Origin: Nocardioides aromaticivorans
Lineage (GTDB): Bacteria > Actinomycetota > Actinomycetes > Propionibacteriales > Nocardioidaceae
Direction: 5' to 3'
DNA: 64,000 nt
Assembly: GCF_013408525.1 (NCBI RefSeq)
Contig: NZ_JACBZM010000001.1
Span: 4,092,001 to 4,156,000, forward strand
The position numbers were made by a program, and so were the translations under genes. Shown here in pieces: positions 37,873 through 46,963 of the stretch; position 1 is the first letter of the stretch, and every line of letters begins with the position of its first letter. The notes under the pieces are model-generated. The model had not been told where the DNA came from. It made no database searches and saw only the letters and a program-made list of their open reading frames with translations.

Positions 37873-38745
37873 GTGGGCTGGTGGCACCCCGAGCGTTCAC
37901 GGGCGCAGCGACGATTCCGTCGTGCGATCCCGATCGCCGGATTCGTCGTACTCGCGACCGCGTTGTCTGGTTGCTCCACCGACTCCCAGTGGGAGCGGGT
38001 CGGCATGCCCGAGATCGTCACCGTGCAGGGTGAGCACATCCTGCAGCTGTGGCAGGGCGCGTGGATCGCGGCCCTGGTCACCGGTGTGATCACGTGGGCG
38101 CTGATCATCGGTGTCCCGATCTGGTTCCGTCGTCGCAGCGACGACGAGGTGCCGGTCCAGACGCGCTACAACCTGCCGATCGAGATCTTCTACACGATCT
38201 TCCCGGTCATCATGGTGATCGCGTTCTTCTCGCACACGGTGCGGGTCCAGAACGTCGCGTTGGAGATGGTGGACGACCCCGACGTCGTGGTGGAGGTCGT
38301 CGGCCAGAAGTGGTCGTGGACGTTCAACTACCCCGACACCGAGGCCGCCGGCGGCAAGAACGTCTTCGTCTCCGGCACCGGTGAGGACATCCCGCAGCTG
38401 GTGATCCCGGTCGACAAGACGATCGAGTTCGACCTCTACAGCCCCGACGTGATCCACAACTTCGGCATCCCGGCCTTCGCGATGCGCATGGACGTGGTCC
38501 CGGGCAACGACAACGCGTACCAGGTCACCCCGACCGAGACCGGCGTCTTCGACGGCAAGTGCTACGAGCTCTGTGGCGCCTACCACTCGCGGATGCTGTT
38601 CACGGTCAAGGTCGTGACCGAGGCCGAGTACGAGGCGTACCTCGAGAAGCTCGCCGCCGACCCCGACCACGTCTCCGACGAGCCGGTCAAGGGTGGCGTC
38701 TACTCCGAGAACCTCATCAACCACGACGAGGAGGGCCACGAGTGA
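37873..38745 (+). CDS. Cytochrome c oxidase subunit II (CuA subunit)
   Basis: 290-residue membrane subunit of the aa3 oxidase. It has a lipoprotein signal ([10 protein letters not shown]), two membrane helices (about 55-80 and 98-118), then the CuA domain with the aromatic [11 protein letters not shown], the His of [10 protein letters not shown] and the binding loop [12 protein letters not shown]. No fused cytochrome c domain is present, as expected in actinobacteria where QcrC donates electrons directly. Overlaps ctaD by four bases. Confidence 0.96.
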   Translation: MGWWHPERSRAQRRFRRAIPIAGFVVLATALSGCSTDSQWERVGMPEIVTVQGEHILQLWQGAWIAALVTGVITWALIIGVPIWFRRRSDDEVPVQTRYNLPIEIFYTIFPVIMVIAFFSHTVRVQNVALEMVDDPDVVVEVVGQKWSWTFNYPDTEAAGGKNVFVSGTGEDIPQLVIPVDKTIEFDLYSPDVIHNFGIPAFAMRMDVVPGNDNAYQVTPTETGVFDGKCYELCGAYHSRMLFTVKVVTEAEYEAYLEKLAADPDHVSDEPVKGGVYSENLINHDEEGHE

Positions 38746-40433
38746 CGGCCACGCTCGCCCGCAACGCTGACCTGACCGAGCGCAAGCCGCTCGGCAAGCA
38801 GCTCGTGCGGATCATGACGACGACCGATCACAAGCTGATCGGCAACCTCTACTTCGGCACCGCCATGGCCTGGTTCATCGCCGGCGGCATCATGGCGCTG
38901 CTCATCCGGTCCGAGCTGGCCTACCCGGGCAGCCAGATCGTCAACGAGGAGCTGTACAACCAGCTCTTCACCATGCACGGCACGATCATGCTGCTGCTGT
39001 TCGCGACGCCGCTGTTCTTCGGCTTCGGCAACGCGATCATGCCGCTGCAGATCGGTGCGCCCGACGTCGCGTTCCCGCGCCTGAACATGTTCAGCTACTG
39101 GCTGTACCTGTTCGGTGGGCTCATCGCCGGCGCCGGCTTCCTCACCCCGCAGGGTGCGGCCTCGTTCGGCTGGTTCGCCTACACGCCGCTGTCCGACTCG
39201 GTCAACAGCCCCGGCGTGGGTGGCGACCTGTGGATCATGGGCTTGTGGATGGGTGGTCTCGGCACCATCCTCGGCGCGGTCAACTTCATCACCACGATCA
39301 TCTGCATGCGTGCGCCCGGCATGACCATGTTCCGGATGCCGATCTTCGTCTGGACCGTGCTGATCACCGCGATCCTCGTGCTGATCGCGTTCCCGATCCT
39401 GGCCGGCGCGCTGCTCTCGCTCGAGGCGGACCGCCAGCTCGGCGCCCACGTGTTCGACACCTCGCACGGTGGCGCGATCCTGTGGCAGCACCTGTTCTGG
39501 TTCTTCGGGCACCCCGAGGTCTACATCATCGCGCTGCCGTTCTTCGGCATCATCTCCGAGATCCTGCCGGTCTTCAGCCGCAAGCCGATCTTCGGCTACA
39601 TCGGCCTGGTCGGCGCGACCCTCGGCATCGCGATCCTGTCGGTCGCCGTGTGGGCCCACCACATGTTCGTCACCGGAGCGGTCAACCTCGCGTTCTTCTC
39701 CGGCATGACCTTCCTCATCGCCGTCCCGACCGGCGTGAAGTTCTTCAACTGGATCGGGACGATGTGGGGCGGGTCAGTACGCATGGACACCCCCATGCTC
39801 TGGTCGATCGGCTTCCTCACCACCTTCCTCTTCGGTGGCCTGACCGGCATCATCCTGGCCAGCCCGCCGCTCGACTTCCACGTCTCCGACTCCTACTTCG
39901 TGGTGGCGCACTTCCACTACACGGTGTTCGGCACGGTCGTGTTCGCGATGTTCGCCGGCTTCTACTTCTGGTGGCCCAAGCTCACCGGACGGATGCTCGA
40001 CGAGCGCCTCGGCAAGATCCACTTCTGGCTGCTGTTCATCGGCTTCCACACCACCTTCCTCATCCAGCACTGGCTGGGCATCGAGGGCATGCCGCGTCGC
40101 TACGCCGACTACCTGCCGGGTGACAACTGGGAGTTCATGAACCAGGTCTCGACGATCGGCGCCTTCGTGCTGGCCTCGTCGCTCCTGCCGTTCTTCTACA
40201 ACGTCTACGTCTCCCGCAAGGGCCCGCTGGTCAACACCGACGACCCGTGGGGCTGGGGTCGGTCGCTGGAGTGGGCGACGAGCTGCCCGCCGCCGCGCCA
40301 CAACTTCCACTCGATCCCGCGGATCCGCTCGGAGTCCCCGGCGTTCGACCTCCACCACCCGGAGATCGCCGCGATCGAGATGTACGACGACGAGCCGGCC
40401 GTCGCGCTGGACAAGAAGGGAGCTGACGCCTGA
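38742..40433 (+). CDS. Cytochrome c oxidase subunit I
   Basis: 563-residue catalytic subunit with 12 helices, haem a and the haem a3-CuB centre. Ligand motifs: [12 protein letters not shown] (haem a His), [13 protein letters not shown] (CuB His and cross-linked Tyr), WAHHMF (CuB His pair) and HFHYTVFG (haem a3 and a His). The GTG start overlaps the ctaC stop (GTGA). A soluble C-terminal tail of about 50 residues follows helix 12. Confidence 0.97.
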   Translation: MTATLARNADLTERKPLGKQLVRIMTTTDHKLIGNLYFGTAMAWFIAGGIMALLIRSELAYPGSQIVNEELYNQLFTMHGTIMLLLFATPLFFGFGNAIMPLQIGAPDVAFPRLNMFSYWLYLFGGLIAGAGFLTPQGAASFGWFAYTPLSDSVNSPGVGGDLWIMGLWMGGLGTILGAVNFITTIICMRAPGMTMFRMPIFVWTVLITAILVLIAFPILAGALLSLEADRQLGAHVFDTSHGGAILWQHLFWFFGHPEVYIIALPFFGIISEILPVFSRKPIFGYIGLVGATLGIAILSVAVWAHHMFVTGAVNLAFFSGMTFLIAVPTGVKFFNWIGTMWGGSVRMDTPMLWSIGFLTTFLFGGLTGIILASPPLDFHVSDSYFVVAHFHYTVFGTVVFAMFAGFYFWWPKLTGRMLDERLGKIHFWLLFIGFHTTFLIQHWLGIEGMPRRYADYLPGDNWEFMNQVSTIGAFVLASSLLPFFYNVYVSRKGPLVNTDDPWGWGRSLEWATSCPPPRHNFHSIPRIRSESPAFDLHHPEIAAIEMYDDEPAVALDKKGADA

Positions 40434-40849
40434 TGAAGATCGAGGCATGGATCTTCGGCGTGACCACGGTCTTCCTGGTCCTGGTCAGCCCCGCCTACTG
40501 GTTCATCACCGACGCCGGCGACTCCGGCGCCGACTGGACCGGCACCTCGGCGCTGGTCATGACCACGCTGCTGTGCGCGATGGTCACGCTCTACCTCGGC
40601 TTCCACGCCGGCCGGATGGACGCCCGTCCGGAGGACCGCAAGGACGGCGAGATCGCGGAGGGTGCCGGCGAGCTCGGCTTCTTCCCGCCGTACTCCTGGT
40701 GGCCGCTGTGGTGCGCCGCCACCCTGGGCATCATCGTCTTCGCGACGGCGGTGCTCGCCTGGTGGCTGATGATCATCGGCTTCGTGCTCGGCGCCCTCGC
40801 CGTCAGCGGCTGGATCTTCGAGTACTACCGCGGCGACTACGCCCACTGA
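40433..40849 (+). CDS. Cytochrome c oxidase subunit IV (CtaF)
   Basis: 138-residue actinobacterial small oxidase subunit with four hydrophobic segments (about 4-24, 36-56, 86-106, 108-128). It is recognised mainly by position and layout: the start overlaps the ctaD stop by one base (TGATG). It stabilises the aa3 oxidase in the bcc-aa3 supercomplex. Confidence 0.92.
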   Translation: MKIEAWIFGVTTVFLVLVSPAYWFITDAGDSGADWTGTSALVMTTLLCAMVTLYLGFHAGRMDARPEDRKDGEIAEGAGELGFFPPYSWWPLWCAATLGIIVFATAVLAWWLMIIGFVLGALAVSGWIFEYYRGDYAH

Positions 40850-40874
40850 TCGACCGGGGCCCGGCCCCGACCTT

Positions 40875-40924
40875 GCACTGTTGGCGGTGTCACACATCAG
40901 GTGTGACACCGCCAACGTGCTTTT
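40875..40924 (+). terminator. Terminator of ctaC-ctaD-ctaF
   Basis: A 16-bp perfect stem (GTTGGCGGTGTCACAC at 40880-40895, partner 40901-40916) with loop ATCAG is extended by GCAC/GTGC with one bulged T, and followed by TTTT (40921-40924). Strong factor-independent terminator. Confidence 0.85.
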
Positions 40925-40951
40925 GAAACCGGTTTCCGAGGGAGCGCCAGT

Positions 40952-40957
40952 TACGAT
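40952..40957 (+). promoter_or_regulatory. Probable -10 box of the L,D-transpeptidase gene
   Basis: TACGAT fits TANNNT and ends six bases before the in-frame GTG at 40964, suggesting a leaderless mRNA starting at that GTG. It lies just after the cta terminator. Confidence 0.45.
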
Positions 40958-40963
40958 TTGGCG

Positions 40964-42169
40964 GTGTTCACGACCCTTCGCCGCTCCCGCCCCGTGCGCG
41001 GCCTCGCTGTGCTCTCGGTCCTGGCGGTGGCGGCGTCCGGCTGCGACGGCTCCGGCTTCACGCCCGGGGGCGGGGGAGACGACAGCCCCGAGACCACCGC
41101 TGCGGCCGTCGTCGAGGCCAAGCTCACGACCAACGTCAAGCCCGGCGCCACTGCCGTCCCGGTCAGCACCGTCCTGCGGGTCTCCGCGGTCGACGGCACG
41201 CTGAGCTCGGTCACCGTCTCGTCCAAGGCGGGCAAGATCACCGGCAGGATCGTCGACGGCACCCGCTGGGTGGCCAGTGAGCGGCTCGAGCCGGGCGCCC
41301 GCTACCGCATCCGCGCGGTGGCGGAGAACAGCGACGGCTCGACGGTCGAGAGCATCACCCCCTTCGCGACCCAGGCCCTCGGCCTCGACCAGCAGACCTA
41401 CCCGTCCGTCGCGCCCCTGCAGGGCGAGACCGTGGGCGTCGGCATGCCGGTCATCGTCACCTTCGACCTGCCCGTCACCGACAAGGCGGCCTTCGAGAAG
41501 CACATGACCGTCACGGCGACGCCGAAGCAGGCCGGCTCCTGGCGGTGGGTGAGCTCGACGGAGGCGCACTGGCGCCCCAGGACGTACTGGAAGGCGGGCT
41601 CCAAGGTCAGCGTCGACGTCGACATCAACGGTGTCTCCGCCGGCGGAGGCATCTACGGCCAGGAGGACCGCGACGTCGACTTCGAGGTCGGCGACGCCCA
41701 CATCTACAAGGTCAACGCCAGGACCCACCAGATGAAGGTCTTCGAGAACGGCAAGCTGCTGCGCACGCTGCCGATCACCACCGGCAAGCCCGGCTTCACC
41801 ACCCGCTCGGGCGTGAAGGTGATCATGGAGAAGTTCGAGACCCGCCGGATGAACTCCGAGACGGTGGGCATCCCCGCCGGATCGTCCGAGGCCTACGACA
41901 TCGACGACGTGCGCTGGGCGATGCGCCTGACCAACTCCGGCGAGTTCATCCACGCCGCCCCGTGGTCGGTCGGGTCCCAGGGCTACGCCAACGTCTCCCA
42001 CGGGTGCACCGGCATGAGCACCGAGAACGCCGGCTGGCTCTACTCCATCTCGCGCCGCGGCGACGTCGTCGAGTACGTCGGCACGGACCGCCCGATGGAG
42101 CCCGACAACGGCTACGGCGACTGGAACATCTCCTGGGCCAGCTACCAGGCGGACTCCGCGCTTGGCTGA
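40964..42169 (+). CDS. L,D-transpeptidase lipoprotein
   Basis: 401-residue peptidoglycan cross-linking enzyme. The signal has a lipobox (LAVAASGC), so it is anchored outside the membrane. Two Ig-like domains (about 45-245) precede the YkuD catalytic domain with HAAPWSVGSQGYANVSHGC; the nucleophile is Cys348. This domain order matches mycobacterial LdtMt2-type enzymes forming 3-3 cross-links. GTG at 40964 is preferred; an in-frame TTG lies two codons upstream. Confidence 0.9.
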   Translation: MFTTLRRSRPVRGLAVLSVLAVAASGCDGSGFTPGGGGDDSPETTAAAVVEAKLTTNVKPGATAVPVSTVLRVSAVDGTLSSVTVSSKAGKITGRIVDGTRWVASERLEPGARYRIRAVAENSDGSTVESITPFATQALGLDQQTYPSVAPLQGETVGVGMPVIVTFDLPVTDKAAFEKHMTVTATPKQAGSWRWVSSTEAHWRPRTYWKAGSKVSVDVDINGVSAGGGIYGQEDRDVDFEVGDAHIYKVNARTHQMKVFENGKLLRTLPITTGKPGFTTRSGVKVIMEKFETRRMNSETVGIPAGSSEAYDIDDVRWAMRLTNSGEFIHAAPWSVGSQGYANVSHGCTGMSTENAGWLYSISRRGDVVEYVGTDRPMEPDNGYGDWNISWASYQADSALG

Positions 42170-42202
42170 TCCCCCTGCCGCTCAGGCCGCAGGAGGGCCC
42201 CA

Positions 42203-42233
42203 CAGCGCCGCTGACGTCACGTCAGCGGCGCTG
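42203..42233. terminator. 31-bp palindrome in convergent gap
   Basis: Two 15-bp arms (CAGCGCCGCTGACGT and its reverse complement) meet around a single C at 42218. It lies between the convergent L,D-transpeptidase and qcrB genes and may end transcription from either side. The near-perfect dyad would also suit a dimeric DNA-binding protein. Confidence 0.6.
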
Positions 42234-42348
42234 AGTGCTCTCCGGGGTCGCCGAGCGGCCCTCTGCAAGCCTCTCCGCCCTTCCCCGGCACGGGAACGCA
42301 TCGAGGCCCTCCCGGGCCCGTCAGCGGCCGAACAGGTGCCGGAAATGC

Positions 42349-42389
42349 CCGAAGGGCGCCGCTCCCGGTGGGGGAGCGGCGCCCTTCGG
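42349..42389 (-). terminator. Terminator of the ctaE-qcrCAB operon
   Basis: An 18-bp stem (CCGAAGGGCGCCGCTCCC at 42349-42366, partner 42372-42389) with a five-base loop begins eight bases beyond the qcrB stop. Only a short T-run follows on the minus strand. Confidence 0.7.
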
Positions 42390-42396
42390 CGGTGAA

Positions 42397-44106
42397 TCAG
42401 TGGCCCTCGGTGGGACCGTGCCGGTTCGGGCCGGCGGCGATCTGCGACTCCAGCTCGTGCAGCTCGTGCTCGGCGTGGTGTTGGGCGTCGTGCAGCTCCT
42501 CGGCCGTGGGCTTCTGCACGTTGTCGGCGAAGAACGCCGCCTGCAGCCTGGCCCGCAGCTTGCGGAGGCGCACCTGGCGGCCCGCCAGGCCCGACGCCTC
42601 GATCTCCTCGACCGTCTCCGGCGTCGGGTCGTCGTCCCGGGCCGTGAGCGTGTACGCCTTGGCCGCGGGGAGCGGCAGGTGCTTCTCGGCGTACGCACCC
42701 TCGGGGGAGCGGACCAGCACGCCCGACTCGTAGCCGTGGAGCAGCTTCTCCTCATCGTGGCGCTGCAGCGAGATGCACCAGCGCTTGGTGATGATGAAGG
42801 CGATGACCGGGCCGATGAAGACCGCTCCGCGCATGAAGTACGTGATCTGGTTGATGCTCAGGTGCATCTTGATCGCGATGATGTCGTTGCCGCCCGCGGC
42901 CCAGGACAGGCCGTAGAAGGTCATCAGCGCGACCATGATCGCGGTCCGCGTCGGGGCGTTGCGCGGGCGCTGCAGCAGGTGGTGCTCCCGCTTGTCGCCG
43001 GTGATCCACGACTCCAGGAACGGCAGCGCGATCAGGACCATCAGCATCAGCGGCGGCATCACGAGGATCGGCAGCATGACGTTCCACGAGATCGTCACGC
43101 CGAAGATGTGCGTCTCCCACGCGGGGATGATGCGCAGCAGGCCGTCGGGCCAGCCCATGTACCAGTCGGGCTGCGAGCCCGCGGTCACCTTCGACGGGTC
43201 GTAGGGGCCGAACTTCCAGACCGGGTTCAGCGAGAACAGGCCACCCAGCAGGGTGATCACGCCGAACACGATGAAGAAGAAGCCGCCGGCCTTGGCGGCG
43301 TACACGGGGAGCATCGGGTAGCCGACGACGTTCTCCTCGGTGCGGCCGGGACCAGGCCACTGCGTGTGCTTGTGGTAGACGAGCAGCAGCATGTGGGCGG
43401 CGACCAGGCCGAGCAGGATGCCCGGGATCAGCAGGATGTGCATGACGTAGAACCGCGGGATGATCGAGTCACCCGGGAACTCGCCTCCGAAGAGGAAGAA
43501 CGACATGTAGCTGCCGACGACGGGGGAGGCCTTCATGAAGCCGTCCGCCGCCCGGACGCCGGTGCCCGAGAGCAGGTCGTCGGGGAGCGAGTAGCCGGTG
43601 AAGCCCTCGATCGTGCCGAGGAGCAGCAGCAGGCAGCCGATCACCCAGTTGAGCTCGCGCGGCTTGCGGAACGCGCCCGTGAAGTAGACGCGGAGCATGT
43701 GGATCATCATCGAGGCGATGAAGATCATCGCCGCCCAGTGGTGCATCTGCCGCATGAGCAGACCGCCGCGGACGTCGAACGAGATGTGCAGCGCGGAGTT
43801 CATCGCCGACGACATGTGCACGCCGCGCAGCGGGTCGTAGGCGCCGTCGTACTGGACCTCGGTCATGCTCGGGTCGAACCAGAGCGTCAGGAAGACGCCG
43901 GTCAGCAGCAGGACGACGAAGCTCCACAGCGCGATCTCGCCGAGCATGAAGGACCAGTGGTCCGGGAAGACCTTGCGCAGGTTCTTCTTCATCGCGGTGC
44001 CGAGGCCGAGGCGCTCGTCCGCCCAGGTGGCGATCGCTCCCGCGGCCTTCGGGCCCTTGCCGGCGGGGGCCGGCGTGGTGCCGTTGGTCGTGGCGACCTT
44101 GCTCAT
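42397..44106 (-). CDS. Cytochrome bc1 complex subunit QcrB (cytochrome b)
   Basis: 569-residue quinol-oxidising cytochrome b. The haem-binding His pairs are in RQMHHWAAMIFIASMMIHML and in the helix with FYVMHILLIPGILLGLVAAH; the quinol-site PDWYMGWPDG motif is present (actinobacterial form of PEWY). A C-terminal soluble extension of about 120 residues, rich in charged residues, is typical of actinobacteria. The ATG at 44106 sits one base after the qcrA stop; an ATG at 44121 would add five residues. Confidence 0.95.
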   Translation of the reverse strand: MSKVATTNGTTPAPAGKGPKAAGAIATWADERLGLGTAMKKNLRKVFPDHWSFMLGEIALWSFVVLLLTGVFLTLWFDPSMTEVQYDGAYDPLRGVHMSSAMNSALHISFDVRGGLLMRQMHHWAAMIFIASMMIHMLRVYFTGAFRKPRELNWVIGCLLLLLGTIEGFTGYSLPDDLLSGTGVRAADGFMKASPVVGSYMSFFLFGGEFPGDSIIPRFYVMHILLIPGILLGLVAAHMLLLVYHKHTQWPGPGRTEENVVGYPMLPVYAAKAGGFFFIVFGVITLLGGLFSLNPVWKFGPYDPSKVTAGSQPDWYMGWPDGLLRIIPAWETHIFGVTISWNVMLPILVMPPLMLMVLIALPFLESWITGDKREHHLLQRPRNAPTRTAIMVALMTFYGLSWAAGGNDIIAIKMHLSINQITYFMRGAVFIGPVIAFIITKRWCISLQRHDEEKLLHGYESGVLVRSPEGAYAEKHLPLPAAKAYTLTARDDDPTPETVEEIEASGLAGRQVRLRKLRARLQAAFFADNVQKPTAEELHDAQHHAEHELHELESQIAAGPNRHGPTEGH

Positions 44107-44107
44107 G

Positions 44108-45208
44108 TCACCAACGGTCATAGTAGTCACGCTCCCAGAAGCTCGGGCCGACCGGCTCGTCGAAGTCACTCTGTGCGACCAGGTAGCCCTCGTCGTCGAT
44201 CGCGATCGGCAGCTGCGGCAGCGGCCGGCCGGCGGGGCCGAACACCACCTTGCCGGAGTCGGCGAGGTCGAAGGTGGACTGGTGGCAGGGGCAGAGCAGG
44301 TGGTGCGTCGTCCGCTCGTTCAGCGAGATCGGGCAACCCACGTGGGTGCAGATCTTGGAGTAGGCCACGATGCCCTGGACGTCCCAGTTCTCGCGGCTGT
44401 TGCCCTTGGCGTCCTTGCCCGGCTTGATGTCGTTGGGATCCATCCGGAGGAGGACCAGCGACGCCTTGGACTTGTGGACCTGGAGGTTGACGCCCTCGAC
44501 CTCGATCGGGTCGATGTCGTAGCGCTCTGGGTTGTGGAGGGCGTCGGGCTGGCAGTTGACCAGGTCGCCGATCTCCAGGTCGGAGGCGAGGATCGGCGTC
44601 CAGATGCCGTCGCGCACGATGCGCATCGGCTTGTCCGCGGTGCCCTCGCCCCAGATCGTGTGGTACAGCTTCTTGCCCGGCAGCGGACCGAGGTCGCGCA
44701 GCAGGACGACGGCCGGGAGGCCGAGGAGGCCGACCGCGCCGAGCAGCGAGTTGCGGATCAGGGGCCGGCGCGCGATGCCCGACTCCTCGATGCCGACGGT
44801 CAGCGCGTTGACGGTGGCCTCGCGGTCCTCGTCGCTCGAGCGGGCCGGGTGGCGCAGCTCGGAGATCTCGTGGTCGCCCATGAGCTTGCGTGCCCAGTGG
44901 ATGACCCCGACGCCGATCAGCAGGAGGGCCAGGCCGAGGGTCGCGCCCAGCGCCATCGTCGAGGCGCCGAAACCGGCGACGACGTGCCAGTTGTCACCGA
45001 TGTCGAGGGTGAAGTACGAGACAAGGAACAGGATGACGCAGACGGCCGAGAGGCCGAACAGCGCCGCGACCTGGCGCTCGGCGCGCTTCTCCTTGGCCGG
45101 GTCGACGTCGGTCGGTCGCCACTGGTGCTCGGGCAGGCCCGGGTCGGCGATCGGGCCGACGGTCGCCAGCTCTCCGCCGTGCTCGTCGTTGTTGTGTGCG
45201 TCGCTCAC
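44108..45208 (-). CDS. Rieske iron-sulfur subunit QcrA
   Basis: 366-residue subunit with three membrane helices (about 48-70, 80-102 and 155-175), the actinobacterial arrangement, and a C-terminal Rieske domain. The 2Fe-2S site is CTHVGCP and CPCHQSTFDL, and the disulfide Cys are included. The GTG start overlaps the qcrC stop by four bases (45205-45208). Confidence 0.96.
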   Translation of the reverse strand: MSDAHNNDEHGGELATVGPIADPGLPEHQWRPTDVDPAKEKRAERQVAALFGLSAVCVILFLVSYFTLDIGDNWHVVAGFGASTMALGATLGLALLLIGVGVIHWARKLMGDHEISELRHPARSSDEDREATVNALTVGIEESGIARRPLIRNSLLGAVGLLGLPAVVLLRDLGPLPGKKLYHTIWGEGTADKPMRIVRDGIWTPILASDLEIGDLVNCQPDALHNPERYDIDPIEVEGVNLQVHKSKASLVLLRMDPNDIKPGKDAKGNSRENWDVQGIVAYSKICTHVGCPISLNERTTHHLLCPCHQSTFDLADSGKVVFGPAGRPLPQLPIAIDDEGYLVAQSDFDEPVGPSFWERDYYDRW

Positions 45209-46107
45209 GCTGCCGCCTCGTCCTTCTTCTTGCTCGAGCGGGTGGTGTGGGCCGCGATCCAGACCGCGAAGCCGACGAGGACGCCGATGCCGCCGAGCCA
45301 CGCGATGATGCCCTCGCTCACGGGGCCGAGGCCGCCGAGGGTGAAGCCGCTGTAGCTCGGGGCGTCGTCGAGGGTCTCGAGGTAGGCGATGACGGCCTTC
45401 TTGTCCTCGGGCGGGATGTTGCCGTCGGAGAAGGTGTCCATCGACTGCGGGCCGGTCAGCATCGCCTCGTAGATGTGCTTCGAGTCGACGCCGCGGATCT
45501 TGGGGGCGAAGCCGCCGCGCGGCATGGCGCCGCCGGAGCCCTCGAAGTTGTGGCACGCGGTGCAGTTGGCCAGGAAGATCTGGCCGCCGCGGACCACGAG
45601 GAGCTCGCGGTCGGCGTCGTCCTGCTTGCCGTCGCCGTTGAGGTCGCCGGGGTTCTCGGTGTCGTAGAGGTCACCGTCCGGGATGGCCGGACCGGTGCCG
45701 AGCGAGGCGACGTACGCCGCCAGCGCGGCGATCTCCTCGTCGTTGTAGACGACCTCCTTGCGGGGCGCCTGGGCGCCCGGCTGGGCCATCGGCATGCGTC
45801 CGGTGCCGACCTGGAAGTCGACGGCGGCGGCACCGACGTCGGTCAGGGCCGGACCGTACTGGGAGCCGCCCTGGGTCAGGACGCCCTCACCGTTCTGGCC
45901 GTGGCAGAAGGCGCAGCCGACGAGGAAGAGCTCGCGGCCCTCCTTGACCAGCTCCTCCTGGTCGGCGTTCGAGTCGGCCTGGGCCGGCGCGAAGGCGGCG
46001 TACAGGCCACCGGTCAGCAGCAGGCCGAGCACCAGCACCACCAGGCCGGCGAGCGGGCCGCGGCGGTGTCGTGACAGACGTCCGGCGGATCGGTTCAGGA
46101 GTCGCAC
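45205..46107 (-). CDS. Dihaem cytochrome c subunit QcrC
   Basis: 300-residue membrane-anchored cytochrome cc that passes electrons from the bc1 part straight to the oxidase. A signal anchor is followed by two haem sites, CAFCH (about 68) and CTACH (about 180), and a C-terminal helix (about 268-288). Between the haem domains is an insert with DLNGDGKQDDAD, a dockerin/EF-hand-like calcium loop. GTG at 46107 is chosen because AAGGA lies six bases upstream; an ATG at 46131 would add eight residues. Confidence 0.94.
   Translation of the reverse strand: MRLLNRSAGRLSRHRRGPLAGLVVLVLGLLLTGGLYAAFAPAQADSNADQEELVKEGRELFLVGCAFCHGQNGEGVLTQGGSQYGPALTDVGAAAVDFQVGTGRMPMAQPGAQAPRKEVVYNDEEIAALAAYVASLGTGPAIPDGDLYDTENPGDLNGDGKQDDADRELLVVRGGQIFLANCTACHNFEGSGGAMPRGGFAPKIRGVDSKHIYEAMLTGPQSMDTFSDGNIPPEDKKAVIAYLETLDDAPSYSGFTLGGLGPVSEGIIAWLGGIGVLVGFAVWIAAHTTRSSKKKDEAAA
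45610..45645 (-). other. Dockerin-like calcium loop inside QcrC
   Basis: The twelve codons read DLNGDGKQDDAD, matching DxNxDGxxDxxD of type I dockerin and EF-hand loops at every ligand position. It lies in the linker between the two cytochrome c domains. Confidence 0.65.
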
Positions 46108-46183
46108 AATCAGTCCTTGAGGTCCAGGCATGCGTGGTTCGGAGCGGCGGGGTGGATCGGATGGGTCATCGCGGTCGCGAACC

Positions 46184-46828
46184 TCACTTGATCAGGTAGA
46201 TCGTCGCGAACAGGCCGATCCAGACCACGTCGACGAAGTGCCAGTAGTACGAGACGACGATCGCGCTGACCGCCTGCTCGTGGGTGAACCGGCGGGCGAC
46301 GTAGGTGCGGCCGAGCACGAAGAGGAAGGCGATCAGACCGCCGGTCACGTGGATCCCGTGGAAGCCGGTCGTGAGGTAGAACATCGTGCCGTAGCCGTCG
46401 TGCGGGATCGTGACGCCCTCGTGGATCAGCTCGGCGTACTCCAGCGCCTGGCCGCCGACGAAGATGGCGCCCATGACGTAGGTCAGGATGAACCACTCGC
46501 GCAGGCCCCACTTGCCGACCTGCAGCAGCGTGCCGGTCCGTCCGACCTGCCCGCGCTCGGCCGCGAAGACGCCGAACTGGCAGGTGAAGGACGACAGCAC
46601 GAGGATCGTGGTGTTGATGCTCGCGAACGGCACGTTGAGCAGGTCGGTGTTCTCCGCCCACATCTCCGGCGAGACCGACCGGATCGTGAAGTACGACGCG
46701 AAGAGCGCCGCGAAGAACATGAGCTCGCTGGACAGCCAGATGATGGTTCCGACCGCCACCATGCTGGGTCGGTCGTGCTGGCCGTGCAGGCGCGAGGCAG
46801 GAAGAGATGCCGAAGCTGAGATCGCCAC
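46184..46828 (-). CDS. Cytochrome c oxidase subunit III
   Basis: 214-residue membrane subunit with five predicted helices. Conserved stretches are [40 protein letters not shown] and the C-terminal [23 protein letters not shown]. It supports proton uptake in the aa3 oxidase. GTG at 46828 lies seven bases after a CATAAT box, favouring a leaderless start; an ATG at 46837 is the alternative. First gene of ctaE-qcrC-qcrA-qcrB. Confidence 0.94.
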   Translation of the reverse strand: MAISASASLPASRLHGQHDRPSMVAVGTIIWLSSELMFFAALFASYFTIRSVSPEMWAENTDLLNVPFASINTTILVLSSFTCQFGVFAAERGQVGRTGTLLQVGKWGLREWFILTYVMGAIFVGGQALEYAELIHEGVTIPHDGYGTMFYLTTGFHGIHVTGGLIAFLFVLGRTYVARRFTHEQAVSAIVVSYYWHFVDVVWIGLFATIYLIK

Positions 46829-46835
46829 GGGCGCC

Positions 46836-46841
46836 ATTATG
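46836..46841 (-). promoter_or_regulatory. Probable -10 box of ctaE-qcrCAB
   Basis: On the minus strand CATAAT (one base off TATAAT) ends seven bases before the GTG of ctaE, so the operon is probably transcribed leaderless from here. Confidence 0.45.
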
Positions 46842-46963
46842 GCGGTAACCGTCGGTGACGGCATCCCGACCCCCCGTTATGGGCGGTCACCACCGCCCGC
46901 CTACGCTCGATCGGGTTGCAAAACGCGCCCGGAGCCGGGTGTGGCAGGTCGAGGAGGTGGCTG

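Noticed and set aside
42235..44427. 730-codon plus-strand frame opposite qcrB
   Set aside because: qcrB has all haem-binding histidines; the opposing frame is a composition artefact.
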